Below, piece by piece: positions 30,401 to 42,467 of a stretch of 64,000 nt of DNA (the stretch's first letter is position 1; each line of letters starts with the position of its first letter). The translations under genes were made by a program, and so were the position numbers. The stretch is from Mytilus trossulus (lineage: Eukaryota; Mollusca; Bivalvia; Mytilida; Mytilidae): the NCBI RefSeq assembly GCF_036588685.1, contig NC_086374.1:68570457-68634456 (forward strand), written 5' to 3'. The notes below the pieces were generated by a model that worked only from the letters and a program-made list of their open reading frames with translations, ran no database searches and was not told where the DNA came from.

Positions 30401-33400
30401 TAACAAAACTAAAATTAAAATTATAAAAAAACAATTCAAATAGTCCTAATGGATAAATGTTTTAAAAATAATTTAAAATGCACCATATTTTGCAGACCTC
30501 ACCAAATGATACATGAACAATAATTTATCATGTCATAATAATGTATGAATATGTAATAATTAGAAATACATATTTCAAATATAGGGTTTACTTTTTACGA
30601 GAATATTAAAAGAACCTGTGAGGCAGAGCAAACATTGTCAAATTTAAAACTTAATTTGTAACTTTTCACACACAAATACACATAATAAAACATAATGTTT
30701 GAGAAATGCATTGCTGACCTTTATTCCAGTATAATGGGTAGATTTGTATAGAATATATGCAAAAACTTCATCCCAACCAAAGACTATAAATGATTTAAAG
30801 GTGTTGTATCTTGCTATTATTCAACTGAATTGGTATTAGAATTATATGAAGGGAACAAATTTGCTGACTGTAGCAAGAGTTATGGTGAATTGTTCTTATA
30901 AAATTACTGATTCATATGAATTTTAATAGGTTCCACAACATCTTAGAACAAACTGGGATAGTTTTGTGATAGAAATACTCATGTTAGCTGGACTTGGTGT
31001 GTATTTATTAAACTTCCTTCATGGGAAGAACACCAATCACAAACTTGCACAAGCCTGGTTGAATTCACATAGACAGATACTAGAGGAACAGTTCAGTATT
31101 GTTGGTAAGTGCTAGTCTTTGTGTTAAGAAAACATTTGTAAGAAAGACAGTGTTTGTTTTTGTTATATAATCCATTGATAGAATAGTCCACATTACTTAA
31201 ATTTTGACATCTGTTCATTATTGCCTCCTATATTTGAAGTCAAGTTATAATGTTTTGTGCACAATAATAGATGCACACAATAATTTCTGAACTTACAGTA
31301 GTATGTTAGAAGGAATAAACAAAAATATTGGACAGAAAGACAGACTGCAGCAGCTAGCAACAACCAACTTCTCAGAAAAAAATATTCATTTTAACCAAAC
31401 AGCAACAAAAAACACATGGTCTAGATAGTTCTACTTGGTACAGGAACACAAAAGTTATGGAGCAAAAGTACTTATATGTGTGAAAAATCTCTACAATATG
31501 TAGAATTTATGCAACTTTAAGCATGTAAGCATTGCAAAATTGAACCTTGATGATACAATAATGCGAAAAATATTTATTCTGAATTGTTAGGTGAACCCAT
31601 TTAAAAACAGTATTAATTATTGATGTTTTCTTTTTTAAAATTATTCTCAGGTGATGATGGGACAAGTAAAGAAGCTCAGTCAGGCACTTTTATTAAAGAA
31701 TCGGAGAATGTTTATGCTTTATGGTGTAGTGGTCGATCATGTGTGGAGGGAATGTTGGTAGAATTAAAACTTATCAAAAGACAAGATCTCATCAGTACAA
31801 TCGCAGGATTCATGAAACCAGTATCGGATCAAATTGTAAGTTATGAAAAGAACAAACCAAAAGAACACATGAACCGCCTTGTAGTCAAAAAGATTGTAGT
31901 TTTTTTTCTGTATGTTACAGATTAGATAATCAGGCAAGACATGACAGTATTTGTTAGAGTTCTACGCCAGATTTTGTTTATAATTTGTTGATACTGTGTA
32001 CAAACAAATTTCGAAAGGGATTTATTTTCACAATTTGGTGAGAGTAAAAAATAGTGCAAGTTTATATAAATCATCATGAATATATATAATTTTGATCTTC
32101 TCTTGTAAATTTAAATGGTATGAGGAAATGAGAAAATTTTGGAAATAAGTCCTGTGAAGTTTTTTCAAAGGGGAAAAACTAAATTAAGTACTGTAAATTC
32201 AGAAATTATTGCTTGCATTTATTATTGCGATTTCGTCATTTTAGACTTAAAATGCGATTTTAATTTTTGCGTTATTGAAAATAATCTGTTTAATTCATGT
32301 AAAAATGTTCAGAGTGTGAGTTTAAATTATTGCGATTATAACCCACTTGCATTTTCGCAATAATAAAAACCTTGCAATAATTTCTGAATTTACAGTATCC
32401 ATGGCAATAAGTTGGTTTACAGTATTATCCAGCAGCTGTAATGATAAAATATTGCATGATCACCACTTAGCAAAGAACTCTGCTGAGTTTCCTAAGCTCA
32501 TGTGAATATATGTTCTTTTAGTGAGTGGTGTTATCATGATCTTAATTTCTCAACATTATTTTTAGATGATACAGATAGACATGGATCCCAAGGTGATGGA
32601 TAAGTTTGTATTTGCTGTTGCCACCAAACGATCCTGTGCTAAGATACATAAAGACATGGTCGATCTCGTAAGATTTTATGAACCCTTCAATTCTTTAATA
32701 GATAAAAGACTACTTTTAAGAAAATGTTGTCAGTGTTCCCCCGAACGCCTTTTAGCATCATGGTAATGTAATGCTATATTGCTAGAATATATTGCTCTCT
32801 GAATTTGTTTTCTCATAGCTTGTGTTATAGATATGATGCTATAATTTTTAGAAACAAAATGGTAATGTCAAATTTCCCTTTTTATCAGGATGCTATATGA
32901 AATATCTTTGGAGAACACTGTGTTGTGTAACCAATAAACTATAGGTTACTGATGTTCTAATCTTGTTCATCTATTAAAAAGAGAAAAATTGAGAGAACAA
33001 ACAAAAACTTTGGGAATCAACTGAATTCCGAAAGGACTGAGACAGGATGAGTCAAAAGTGTTTCAAGTCTATGCAAACAATAAATAGATTGTCTATTTTA
33101 CAGGACATCCTGAAATTTTATGACACTGTCGCAAATTATTATATTTCTATATACATATAATTCAGTCTACAAAACATTGTCTGAAAAGACAAATTAAACA
33201 AAATTTTCCTTGCATTACTGTAAATTCAGAAATTATTATGTCCGTTTATTATTGCGATTTTTAAAGAATGGATAAAATGCAAGATCAGTTATTGCGATTT
33301 TATGAATAATGACATATAGATAAATATATCAGATATAATATATTGCAATACTCACTCAGTCGAATTATTCACAGTTATAAAAACCTTGCAATAATTTCTA

Positions 33401-36400
33401 AATTTACAGTATTATAATGTGAATCCTCAAACATGTATACACATTTTTTGAGTATTAAGCTGTACATAGAGAGTTTAATAAAAAATGTTCTGATTAGATA
33501 TTGTTTAAAAACTATGCTAATGAATTTGATGTTTTTTTGGTTATAGAGCCAGTTTACTGAGAAGAAGAATGGTGAGAAGTATGATCTAAGTAGTTCTTAT
33601 CAAATATTGAGTGAGATAGGGGAGGCAACTGTCACAGTTCTCGATAAAAAGGTAATCTGATTTACTTATCAAATATTGAGTGAGATAGGGGGGGCAACTG
33701 TCACAGTTCTCAATAAAAAGGTAATCTCATATTGAGTGAGATAGGGGAGGCAACTGTCACAGTTCTTGATAAAAAGGCAATGATAGGGGAGGCAACTGTC
33801 ACAGTTCTTGATAAAAAGGTAATCTGATTTAATTCTTTATGTTTGATAATCGTAAAGCTTCCCTCATTAAGATTGACGAGAAAAAAAATTGCTCAAGTGG
33901 AAAAGAATTCTAGAGATTGAAAAAAAACCCTCAAAATATACCCATTTCAACAATTTAACATAAGTTTTGCTATTATTGTTAATATTGCTATTGTGAAATT
34001 GTTAAACAGAAAATGAATATAACAGAGATATGCAGGTTGTTCTGTATAAAGTTTCCATCTCATTACAGGTGACAAGTGTTCTAAATAAATATGAGGGTCT
34101 GGTGGAGTTCATGCATTTTTCTGATCAATACAGTGGACAAAAAGCTCAGGAGTAAGTATGAATGAAATAGTTTACTGAAAATAGGGTAAACATAATGTTT
34201 ATTGTCAGACTGTAAAATTATGACCTGCAACAAAATGTACAATGAAAGTAGATGCTGAATTATGAATGGATTTTTAAAAGCCCTTGGTAATTGTTGAAGC
34301 TTCAATTTTTTTTATTCAACTTTAAATAGCATTCAAATTGGTTTTGAAACCTTTATCAATTGAATCACTAGAAACTGTCATTTTAAAAAAAAAAAATTTT
34401 TAATCAAAATGCATACAAATAAAAACTTGTTATTAAAACATGTAAATTTATGAAAATTTTAATTTCTTTTTTTTTATCATTATCATTATTATATAAACTT
34501 TTTTTTCAGTGATAGCCAAACTTCAAAACTTCCAGAGGTCAAGCCTGTACTTACTTTCTGTTTCAATGGTAAGTAATTTTTTTCCAATGTTTCAAGCAAC
34601 ATTTTAGACTACAGAAAAGTTAACATTTAAATATATATTTATAATTTTAACCTGTACAATTAATTAGAAATTCTAAAAAGAATCACATTATATGTTATTT
34701 CCATATATCAGAAAAGAATTCTACTGTTTTCAATCTTCCTTCATTCAAGCCAAGACTAATCTTATTTTGTCTTATTAAAAAAGTTAAATCACAAAAATAC
34801 TGAACTCTGCGGAAAAATCAAATCGGAAAGTACCTAAGCAAATGGCACCATCATAGGCTCAAACACATCAAACTAATGGATACCAACTGTCATATTCCTG
34901 ACTTGGTACATGCATTTTCTTATGTAGAAAATGGTGGATTAAACCTGTTTTTTTTAGCTAGCTTAACCTGTCACTTGTAGGACAATTGCATCAAATTCCA
35001 GAGAAAATAAATGTTAAAAGTGTAAGATGAGTTTGATATGGACAATGTATTTATGGACATATATTTAGGTGAAAGCTACCTTGCATACTGTATATCTGAC
35101 ATTGAGGTGATGAGCAATCAAAGACCTTAGAAATTCAGTGTTCCATGACCATAAAATATTTTTTTAAATACATTTGCAGTTCCTGGTAAAGGAAAATGTA
35201 AACCTGCCGACATGGAGAATATGTTACCACTTCTTAAACTAGTTCTGTACTGTGTCGATAAAGTCAGCCGTCTTCAATTGGGAAAGGAGGTAAGATATTT
35301 GTGATACTGTGTATTAACTTATTTTGTGCATTTTTCGTTTGATCTTTTTTTGTGATAATTTTCATATCATGCTACTCGCTTGAGATGGAATAATTATCAC
35401 TAGAAACTAAGGAGGCCACGTGGCGTTGCTAATGAAATTGACATGAACATGATGAAATTGACAACGTCGTCATAGGTAAAATAGCGATAAATAGATTATC
35501 ATTGTTCATCTCAACTCGCTTGCTTTTCTCACTTTCGCTGTACCAGCTCAAGCGAGAAAAATCAATCTCGTTGAGATGATCCACGATAATCTATAATTAA
35601 CTTATTTTCGTTTTTCTTCAGGTGCAATAATTTAGTAAAAATAAGTACATGATACCAAACATGTTGTTTTAAAAAATGAGTTATTAAATTTATTATTTTA
35701 GATAGCTGACTGGAGACCATTTAATTTAATGTGACACCTCTAAATCAATGTTGGAGTTTATAACCTAGAATACTAAAACTTTTTTTTCAAAATATATTTT
35801 TTATTAATTTTTCTGAGTTAACATTTGAAGCATTTTAAATAGTCATACTTTTGATCTGAGTTAACTATTTGAAACATCATTTCAGTCAGCTAAGAGGTAT
35901 TTTTGAAAAAAATAATTCTGTTTTGTCTTTATGTTTGCGTATGTGTTGCTTTGTTTGAATGTAATATATTGTACCTTGTTTTGTGGAGAGGGCTTATATA
36001 GGCTATGCCTCTTGCCCAATCCAATTCAATTTATTTGAATAAAAAATATTGTTTAAACTAACTTATTTTCATGGGTATCAATTTTAAAGTAAAACTTAAA
36101 TGTTAGTGAATATTTGCTTTGCCAAAGTTTGCATAAAAACCTATAGAAAATTTGTCTTTCTTTGAACATATAATTTCATTACCTTCCCCCTCGAAATCAA
36201 TGAAAATTTGTATCCATAGAATAAAAATGAATCCACAGCAGATAAATTTAAGTTTGTTAATTGCATGGTATATGCAATTTTAGTTATGTTAACATGTATT
36301 TGTTTGCCTATCTGAGTTCCAATGGAAATTTTGTTATATACAATGCGTACTATCTGTAAGCCCTGGGAAAAATATTCACCAACCTTTATTCCATAAGGAA

Positions 36401-37177
36401 CAAATACTGTTATATTTGTTCCAGTGGATATAATATTACAGCATAATTCTTCCACATGAAACTATATATATAATGAAGACACTTTTTTATCGTTAAACAA
36501 CATCTATTTGTTATAGTTAAAATTAACTATGAACTGTGATCAATATATATAATAGCAATGTTATTATTTCTTTAATATCAGGCTAGGGCAAAAGCAGACA
36601 AGAAACGTCAGAAGATGCAGGAAGTCTTTGAGAAAGCCACTCATCAACAACGTCAGGAACAAGCTCAGCAAAGACGTGAAGAGAAAAGAAGAGTGGAGAA
36701 AGAAAGGTTGATGGCTGAAGAAGATCCTGACAAAGCCAGAAAATTGGAGGTAATATCTTTTAAATGAAACATGGTCACAAATATGTGTATAAGAATGTAA
36801 AATCTCCAATTTTTTCAGTACATTTATTCAATGTTCATTAGTTTTATCATTTGAATTGTTTTATTTAAGTCATTTCCTGACTTGTTGATTTCCTGACTTG
36901 TTGAAGCGGATAAACTCATCATAGATACCCCTATATGCTAGACAATATTTTTTGTCTACAAAAGACTTTTCAATCAAATTAAAGGTGTGAAGAATTAAAA
37001 AGAAAAAATAGATGCACAAACTTTACCTTTATATATTGTAAAATTGCAATGATTTTAGAATGATGTAAGCATAAGTATATATTAATCTATCTTTTTTATT
37101 TATAGGAGAGAGATAGTAGAAGAGAAGCTAAAAGGAAACAGCCAAAAATGAAGATGATGAAAGTGAAGGCCATGTAG
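27354..37177 (+). CDS. CCDC47: CCDC47, PAT complex subunit (12 coding exons, 467 aa)
   Basis: Complete coding region. Exons: 27354-27471, 28354-28466, 30157-30270, 30930-31104, 31651-31835, 32566-32667, 33547-33651, 34069-34151, 34510-34568, 35180-35289, 36582-36749, 37106-37177. Together they make 1404 nt, close to the usual length of about 480 residues. A signal peptide (MRLVLLGLFVLVVGIVSAG) is followed by acidic luminal segments, one membrane span near residues 126-145 (ILMLAGLGVYLLNFL), a conserved cytosolic domain (DUF1682), a charged coiled coil (389-444) and a Lys/Met-rich tail. The family sits in the ER membrane. With Asterix it forms the PAT complex, which shields membrane segments of multipass proteins at the translocon; it also affects ER calcium. 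The ATG is the first in its exon. A 5' non-coding exon must lie upstream and was not found. Confidence 0.97.
27472..28353. other. CCDC47 intron with repeats
   Basis: Contains a G-rich 'aaagggggggg' type stretch near 27680-27740 and a SINE-like copy at about 27905-28250 ending in 'ggaggggttaaacatg'. No exon is seen. Confidence 0.5.
28354..28466 (+). CDS. CCDC47: CCDC47 exon 2 (acidic segment)
   Basis: Encodes EVMFEDTKQDEVKEQRVERK and an acidic run ending DDDATVE, then the donor GTAAAC. It ends in phase 0. Confidence 0.93.
29060..29420 (+). repeat. dispersed repeat, second long copy
   Basis: Same order as 20960-21450: 'acaacccaacc.tagagcag', 'gacaagtgcaaaattgtggc', 'gttaaacaagtttatgagat', 'gaagtccgagtcggatgtca'. 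It lies in a CCDC47 intron. Confidence 0.7.
29690..29985 (-). pseudogene. reverse transcriptase C-terminal fragment
   Basis: The minus strand reads SYGVYISQLVQFARVCNNIL, then LLHQGFLCHRLV, a pattern shared with the fragment at 51.5-52.2 kb (AYGVYISQLIRYSQAW). It is a truncated, dead piece of a related retroelement in a CCDC47 intron. The plus-strand frame over it is incidental. Confidence 0.65.
30157..30270 (+). CDS. CCDC47: CCDC47 exon 3
   Basis: 38 codons, TEDDEFEHFNDEEEFVGFDK and on to PELKINQ, a conserved acidic motif of the family. The donor is GTTAGT. Confidence 0.94.
30930..31104 (+). CDS. CCDC47: CCDC47 exon 4 (membrane span)
   Basis: VPQHLRTNWDSFVIEILMLA and on through the membrane span to HGKNTNHKLAQAW and HRQILEEQFSIV. 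The donor is GTAAGT. Confidence 0.96.
31651..31835 (+). CDS. CCDC47: CCDC47 exon 5
   Basis: Encodes ESENVYALWCSGRSCVEGML, then LKLIKRQDLISTI and MKPVSDQI, a strongly conserved part of the cytosolic domain. Confidence 0.96.
32189..32397. mobile_element. MITE-like element with 'TACTGTAAATTC' ends, copy 2
   Basis: Best-preserved copy. TACTGTAAATTCAGAAATTA with TTGC faces GCAATAATTTCTGAATTTAC with AGTA as a nearly perfect 25-bp inverted pair. It lies in a CCDC47 intron. Confidence 0.82.
32566..32667 (+). CDS. CCDC47: CCDC47 exon 6
   Basis: 34 codons, MIQIDMDPKVMDKFVFAVAT and then KRSCAKIHKDMVDL. The donor is GTAAGA. Reading on past the donor gives the longer open frame to 32766, which is intron. 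Confidence 0.95.
33216..33411. mobile_element. MITE-like element with 'TACTGTAAATTC' ends, copy 3
   Basis: Third copy, with the same ends and a more divergent middle, 136 bases before the next CCDC47 exon. Confidence 0.75.
33547..33651 (+). CDS. CCDC47: CCDC47 exon 7
   Basis: 35 codons, SQFTEKKNGEKYDLSSSYQI and on to EIGEATVTVLDKK. The donor is GTAATC. Partial copies of its end follow in the intron. Confidence 0.95.
33661..33828 (+). repeat. three partial tandem copies of the end of CCDC47 exon 7 with its donor
   Basis: 'ttgagtgagatagggg.ggca' and 'caactgtcacagttct' recur three times after the real exon end. The copies end at about 33720, 33777 and 33819, each with 'ataaaaagg.aat'; two keep the 'GGTAATC' donor. 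The copies carry only the last 16-25 codons and no acceptor, so they are not complete exons. Confidence 0.9.
34069..34151 (+). CDS. CCDC47: CCDC47 exon 8
   Basis: VTSVLNKYEGLVEFMHFSDQ and YSGQKAQ, ending with two bases of the next codon. The donor is GTAAGT. Confidence 0.95.
34510..34568 (+). CDS. CCDC47: CCDC47 exon 9 (59 nt)
   Basis: Short exon encoding DSQTSKLPEVKPVLTFCFN with split codons at both ends. Confidence 0.94.
34780..35045 (+). repeat. dispersed repeat of the 'tcctgacttggtaca' family
   Basis: Words 'aatcacaaaaatactgaact', 'gtcatattcctgacttggta', 'tagaaaatggtggattaaac'. Further copies lie near 42925-43080, 45835-46090, 55555-55760 and 58445-58700, all on the plus strand. Confidence 0.78.
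35180..35289 (+). CDS. CCDC47: CCDC47 exon 10
   Basis: VPGKGKCKPADMENMLPLLK and LVLYCVDKVSRLQLGKE. The donor is GTAAGA. Confidence 0.96.
35484..35597. repeat. imperfect foldback in a CCDC47 intron
   Basis: 'atagattatcattgttcatc' with 'tcaac' pairs with 'gttgagatgatccacgataa' and 'tctata'. Inner arms 'ctcgcttg...tttctc' and 'caagcgagaaa' also pair. It is a probable degraded MITE. Confidence 0.6.
36582..36749 (+). CDS. CCDC47: CCDC47 exon 11 (coiled coil)
   Basis: 56 codons rich in Lys, Arg, Glu and Gln (ARAKADKKRQKMQEVFEKAT, then EEKRRVEKERLMAEEDPDKA), the family's C-terminal coiled coil. Confidence 0.96.
37106..37177 (+). CDS. CCDC47: CCDC47 last exon
   Basis: ERDSRREAKRKQPKMKMMKV and KAM then TAG. 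The Lys/Met-rich end is typical of the family. The stop lies at the start of a 48-bp minisatellite. Confidence 0.95.
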   Translation, partial: ERDSRREAKRKQPKMKMMKVKAM

Positions 37178-37355
37178 AAAAGTCATGTGACATAGTGTCA
37201 TGAGACATAGCATATGGCCATGTAGAAATGTCATGTGACATACTGTCATGAGACATAGCATATGACCATGTATAAATGTCATGTGACATAGTGTGTCATG
37301 TGATATACTGTATGGCCATGTAGAAATATCTCTGAGACATAGTGTATAGCTATGA
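37172..37355 (+). repeat. 48-bp minisatellite at the CCDC47 stop codon
   Basis: 'atgtagaaatgtcatgtgac' with 'atagtgtcatgagacatagc' recurs from 37172, 37220, 37268 and 37318. The first copy contains the ATG-TAG that ends the protein, so the coding end and the 3' UTR share the repeat. Confidence 0.85.
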
Positions 37356-37669
37356 AGTAATATCAACATGTTTTGATGTTTAGCTTATTTTGTTGTCCCC
37401 TACTACCTACACATATTTTTATTCTGTTTCATATTGCTCTCTATTCATAATATGAACATAGTTTTATTTCTAATCAGTGAAATTTCATTTCATTGCAGCC
37501 ACAATTTTTGCATTTTGACTGTTTTATCATACACACATATATTACACAAACACACTTAAAAAGTGATGTGAGTTAGTTGTTCCTTGTAATAATCAGAACT
37601 GATTGTAAGTGTCTTAATAATATATGTCTTTTGTATATAGTTTACATTTAAATGTGATCAGAGATTTTA

Positions 37670-37675
37670 AATAAA
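37670..37675 (+). terminator. CCDC47: probable CCDC47 poly(A) signal
   Basis: An AATAAA about 490 bases after the stop, followed by T/GT-rich sequence. No competing hexamer is nearer to the stop on this strand. Confidence 0.55.
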
Positions 37676-38139
37676 ATATTTTACATGTGTTCATTTATTG
37701 ACTTTTTGGATGCAGCAATGGTTATTAAATATGATAAACTAATTTTATTTGGAATCTGCATTAGCAACAGTGAAGGAGATTCACAAGTCAGGAGCATGTA
37801 TTTCAGTGGTTGTTAGGTGCTGTATATCATTTTTTTTAATTAATTATTTTTGTCGACTTGACAAAGTAAAAAAGCAAGACATTTGGGATCATCAACAATG
37901 TATTAATTTGTGATTAGATTAGTTTATAGGAAACTAATAGTGGTAGGTCAATGGTATTTGGTATTCATTTGTTATAGCATTGGCACATTCCAAAACCATA
38001 GAAATTGTTTGGATTACTACACAGTAAAGATTTTGCTTATTGTTGAAGACTGTGCAATGCTCTCCAGTTGCTTATATCTAAATCAGTTACTTTATGGTGG
38101 AAATTTGTCTCACTGGCAATCATACCACATCTTATTTTT

Positions 38140-39551
38140 AGCTCACCTGGCCAGAAGGGCCAAGTGAGCTTTTCTCACCACTTGGCGTCCGTCATCCGTC
38201 GTCGTCGTCGTTATGTTAACTTTTTACATTTTGAACTTCTTTTAGAGAACCACTGAATGGAATGAAACCAAACATGGCATGAATGAATGTTCCTTATGAG
38301 GTGCTGACCAAGTGTTGTTACTTTGTAGCGGATCTATTGTCCAAAATGGCCGCCAGCGGGGGACTTAGTTAAACATAGGACCCTATGGGAAATGCAAACA
38401 AATGACTTCTTTTAGATAACCAATGAATGGAATGAAACCAAACACGGCATGACTGTTCCTTATGAGGTGCTGACCAAGTGTTGTTACTTTGTAACGGATC
38501 CATCATCCAAGATGGCCGCCAGCAGAAGACTTAGTTTAACATAGGACCCTATGGGAAATGCATACAAATGAATTCTTTTAGAGAACCACTCAATGGAATG
38601 AAACAAAACATGGTATGAATGTTCCTTATGAGGCCCTGACCAAGTGTTGTTACTTTGTAGCCGATCAATTATCCAAGATGGCCGCCAGCGGGGGACTTAG
38701 TTTAACATAGGACCCTATGTGAAAGGTATACAAATGACTTCTTTTAGAGAACCACTGAATGGAATAAAATTAAACATGGCATGAATGTTCCTTATGAGGT
38801 GCTGACCAAGTGTTGTTACTTTGTAGCCGATCCATCATCCAAGATGGCCGCCAGCGGGGGACTTAGTTTAACAAAGGACCTTATGGGAAATGCAAACAAA
38901 TGAATTCTCTTAGAGAACCACTGAATGGAATGAAACCAACATGGCATGAGTGTTCCTAATGAGGTGCTGACCAAGTGTTGTTACTTTGTAGCCGATCCAT
39001 CATCCAAGATGGCCGCCAGTGGGGGCACTTAGTTTAACATAGTACCCTGTGTGAAATGCATACAAATGACTTCTTTTAGAGAACCACTGAATGGAATGAA
39101 ACAAAACATGGCATGAATGTTCCTTATGAGGCCCTAACCAAGTGTTGTTACTTTGTAGCCGATCCATTATCCCAAGATGGCTGCCAGCGCGGGACTTAGT
39201 TTAACATAGGACCCAATGGGAAATGCATTCAAATGACTTCTTTTAAAGAACCACTGAATGGAATGAAACCAAACATGGCATGAATGTTCCTTATGATGTG
39301 CTGACCAAGTATTGTTACTTTGTAGCCGATCCATCATCCAAGATGGCTGCCAGTGGGGGGGGGGGGGAGTGCTTAGTTTAACATAGGACCCTATGTGAAA
39401 TGCATACAAAAGTCTTCTCCTAGAGAACCACTGAATTGAATGAGCCTCTAGTTATAGTGATTAAGTAAAATAGGGTTTGAGATATTAAAGTCATTGTTCA
39501 TAATTGGCATATATCAAGGTGAGCGATTGAGGCTGTACAAAGCCTTGGGGT
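38140..39551 (+). mobile_element. hairpin-ended element with seven 166-bp tandem cores (element B)
   Basis: The same 5' hairpin as element A (AGCTCACCTGGCCAGAAGGG...AAGTGAGCT) is followed by 'ggcgtccgtcatccgtcg'. The core differs: units with 'gaccaagtgttgttactttg' and 'ccaagatggccgccagc' recur near 38320, 38485, 38650, 38817, 38981, 39147 and 39315. The 3' end is rearranged: 'gagcctctagtt' near 39443 precedes 'aaggtgagcgattgaggct' at 39517. A 10-G run interrupts the last unit. Confidence 0.78.
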
Positions 39552-42467
39552 ATAAAGAATATTTTATTTTTATTGCTTTAAGAGAGAGAGAGAGAACAAA
39601 AGATACTTAAGGGACATTCAAAGTCAAAAGTCGAAAATTAACTGGCAACACCATGACAAAAAAATCGAAAAAAGACATATAACCGTACGATTACCTATAG
39701 CTGTTAATGTCTGTGTCATTTTGGTCTTTTGTGGATAGTTGTCTCATTGGCAATAATACCACATCTTCTTTTTTTTATATATGAGCAAGCAACAGTGTAC
39801 AAAACAGAAAATAGAAAACTAAAGACTGAGCAACATGAACATAACTAAAAACTTGTGGTCATTACAGCACATGTGGCAACCATAGTTTTGCTCATGAAAG
39901 AAACCTAGCCATAAGTCTATAAGAAGGGCCTATTTTGAGGATAAGAGAATGGAATAGCGGTTAAAAGATGGCAACATATCTGTTGCCATCTGTAAAACAG
40001 ATATTTCATAATGGTTAACACACCCCAGAGGTAGTTCGACTGACTGTTGCAAGTAATTCTTTCTTACCTCGAGTCCAAAATTGACAGCAATTTAGACAAT
40101 TTTTCAACTACATTTTTGTCATCCTTGAAATAACTTGCTAACGAATAAGTTTGGTTACTGGAAGTGTTTTTCACTTCTCAACGTGAGTATGAAATTAATG
40201 TTTTATATTTTACTATCCATTACATCCAAAATGTACAATGATTTTTTTAAAGAGATATAGTTGTATATTTGATTAAATGAATAAATATTGATCTCCCCCT
40301 TGACAAAAATTTCCATATGAAACTCAAGGAAAATATTTTGACATTAAGACATGGTCCGGTTGAAAATCAAATCTATGGATTATTATACTTGCAAACATAT
40401 GCACATTTATGACACAAGCAGTTGGCCAAATGTATTACAAAGGATTACAATATAACTTCGGGTTGCCAACTTATACTATTTCCCTATTTCTGTACGTCAT
40501 AAAATTAGTGTCAGTTCTACATCTTTTGCTTGACTCAGTCAAATATGTTGAAACTGATACATAATGCTTATTACCATCGAACGCATATCAATTTGAATTT
40601 GGTTGGCCTCACTTTCACCGTTCTTGAGTTTGATATTTGCAAATTTTCTTTTTCGCAATCTTACTAAACTTTCCCTCAACAAAATTTTATTAAACTTATA
40701 CACGTGACAATGCTTTTTAAGACAAAACAGAAATCAAGTTTGGATTCGTTTGGGGTCACTTTCACCGATCTCGATTTATGTCCATTTATAATTGAAAAAA
40801 AACCCAGCCGAATTTGATAATAGAGTTTTTTTTTCAAACGGGGACACCTGTGTCCTGCTGACACATTCCTTTTTATTTAAATAGGGTGCCACTAAATTTT
40901 CATGTGTAGATAAAACGCGCGTATGGCATACACAATTACAAGCATAGTATCTTTGATAAGTTTTTGTAACCACTGGGTCGATGATACGCTGCAGGAGGGT
41001 TCCTCTAAGAGAGTATCACTTGCTCATACTTAGCACTTATGTTCTGACACGAACTAGCATTGATATGATGATATTAAAATAAAAAAACTGTTTACAAAAC
41101 TTTGAAGTGTTTAAAATACTAATGATTATCTAAGTTGGGAAAAGATTACCATAGCTGGATGGGATAACAATCCTTCTGATTTTTTTGGTCCTGAATGCTG
41201 TTCAACTTTCTTTATATAAATGTTCTTTAATATTTAAACGTTAAACGTTTTGTTGTCAAAACCTCAATTATTAGTCTGTTGTTGACGAAACGCGGGTCTA
41301 CAGTACAAAATTATAAGCATGGTATCTTTGATATTTTTGCAACCACTTCGTCGATTCTATTGCTCGTGGAGGTTTCCTCCCCGACGGCATCACTAGGCCT
41401 GTACCTAACACATGTGTGTAGACTTGAACTACCAATGAAAGGAATATTCTCAAATTAACTGTTATCAAAAGTATGACGTGTTCGAAATACTAATGAATTT
41501 AAGCCCGAATAATCCAGTCGTTATATTACGATCACTTCGATCACTCGATCATTCCTCGAGAAAAGTAGTGGATAGAGGGCGCTGAATTATTCGAGTTAAT
41601 GATTTTATGCCATCGCTGTATTGTAGGGGACATTAAGCTTTTATCGTTATTGTCGTTATAAATGGAAAAATGGCTAAACCGGTTGTATCCGTTATCTAAC
41701 TTTATTTTGTCTCAACCAAATAGTGTGTGGGGGGGGGGGGGGGGGTGTTGCACATGTGGCCCATAAACACATTCTCCATGTAATCAACCAATGCTTTGAT
41801 AAGCTAAACTGTATTTGACATATTAATTTTCTAGAAAGGTGGTCGATACCTGAGCTGATGGACTTTCGGTCTATAAGGAAATCATTAGCGCAAAAGTCAG
41901 TCGTAATGTGGTACAGACATGATTTATGCTATACCATTCTTATATTGTTCATTTAAAAACTTATAGATTATAAAGAAATACAGAAATGATATAGAAACGA
42001 ATGCTTCAACTCCCTCGGGTAAATAGAACAAGAGGAAATAATGCTATATTATAAATCGAAAGTTTTTAATCATGAATGAAATTGAAAGAAAAGACAAAAT
42101 ATTAAAATGAGTTAGAAATTGGATTGTATTACAAAGGACAAATAAAATCTTTGTATTAAAAAAGCGAAATACTGTTACGAATTTTTTTTATTTTAGTATC
42201 TTTGGCAACTGACCAAATACAAGAATTGTGAAATACTGGCAGGTTTATAGATTTCTTTTAATTTCTGCAGATAAAAGTCTACCATGTTTCAATGAATACT
42301 GACAATGAAAGTATCCGATACAATAAGTAAAATAATACTTCTGAACTGAAAAGAATTGTGTCATGTACTATTTAAACTTTTGTAGAAACTTCGAGGGTCA
42401 ATCAATATTCACAAAGAAAATAAAACTATACGAAGTTTACCATTCTACTTCCTAATTTTACAAAGAA
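39552..42467. other. intergenic DNA before paralogue B
   Basis: Repeats near 39580-39660 ('gggacattcaaagtcaaaag' type) and 39715-39780 (SINE-like, minus), a pair of the '7290' family at 40920-41500 on the minus strand, and an 18-base G run near 41730. The promoter of paralogue B should lie in the last part; no clear element was recognised. Confidence 0.45.
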
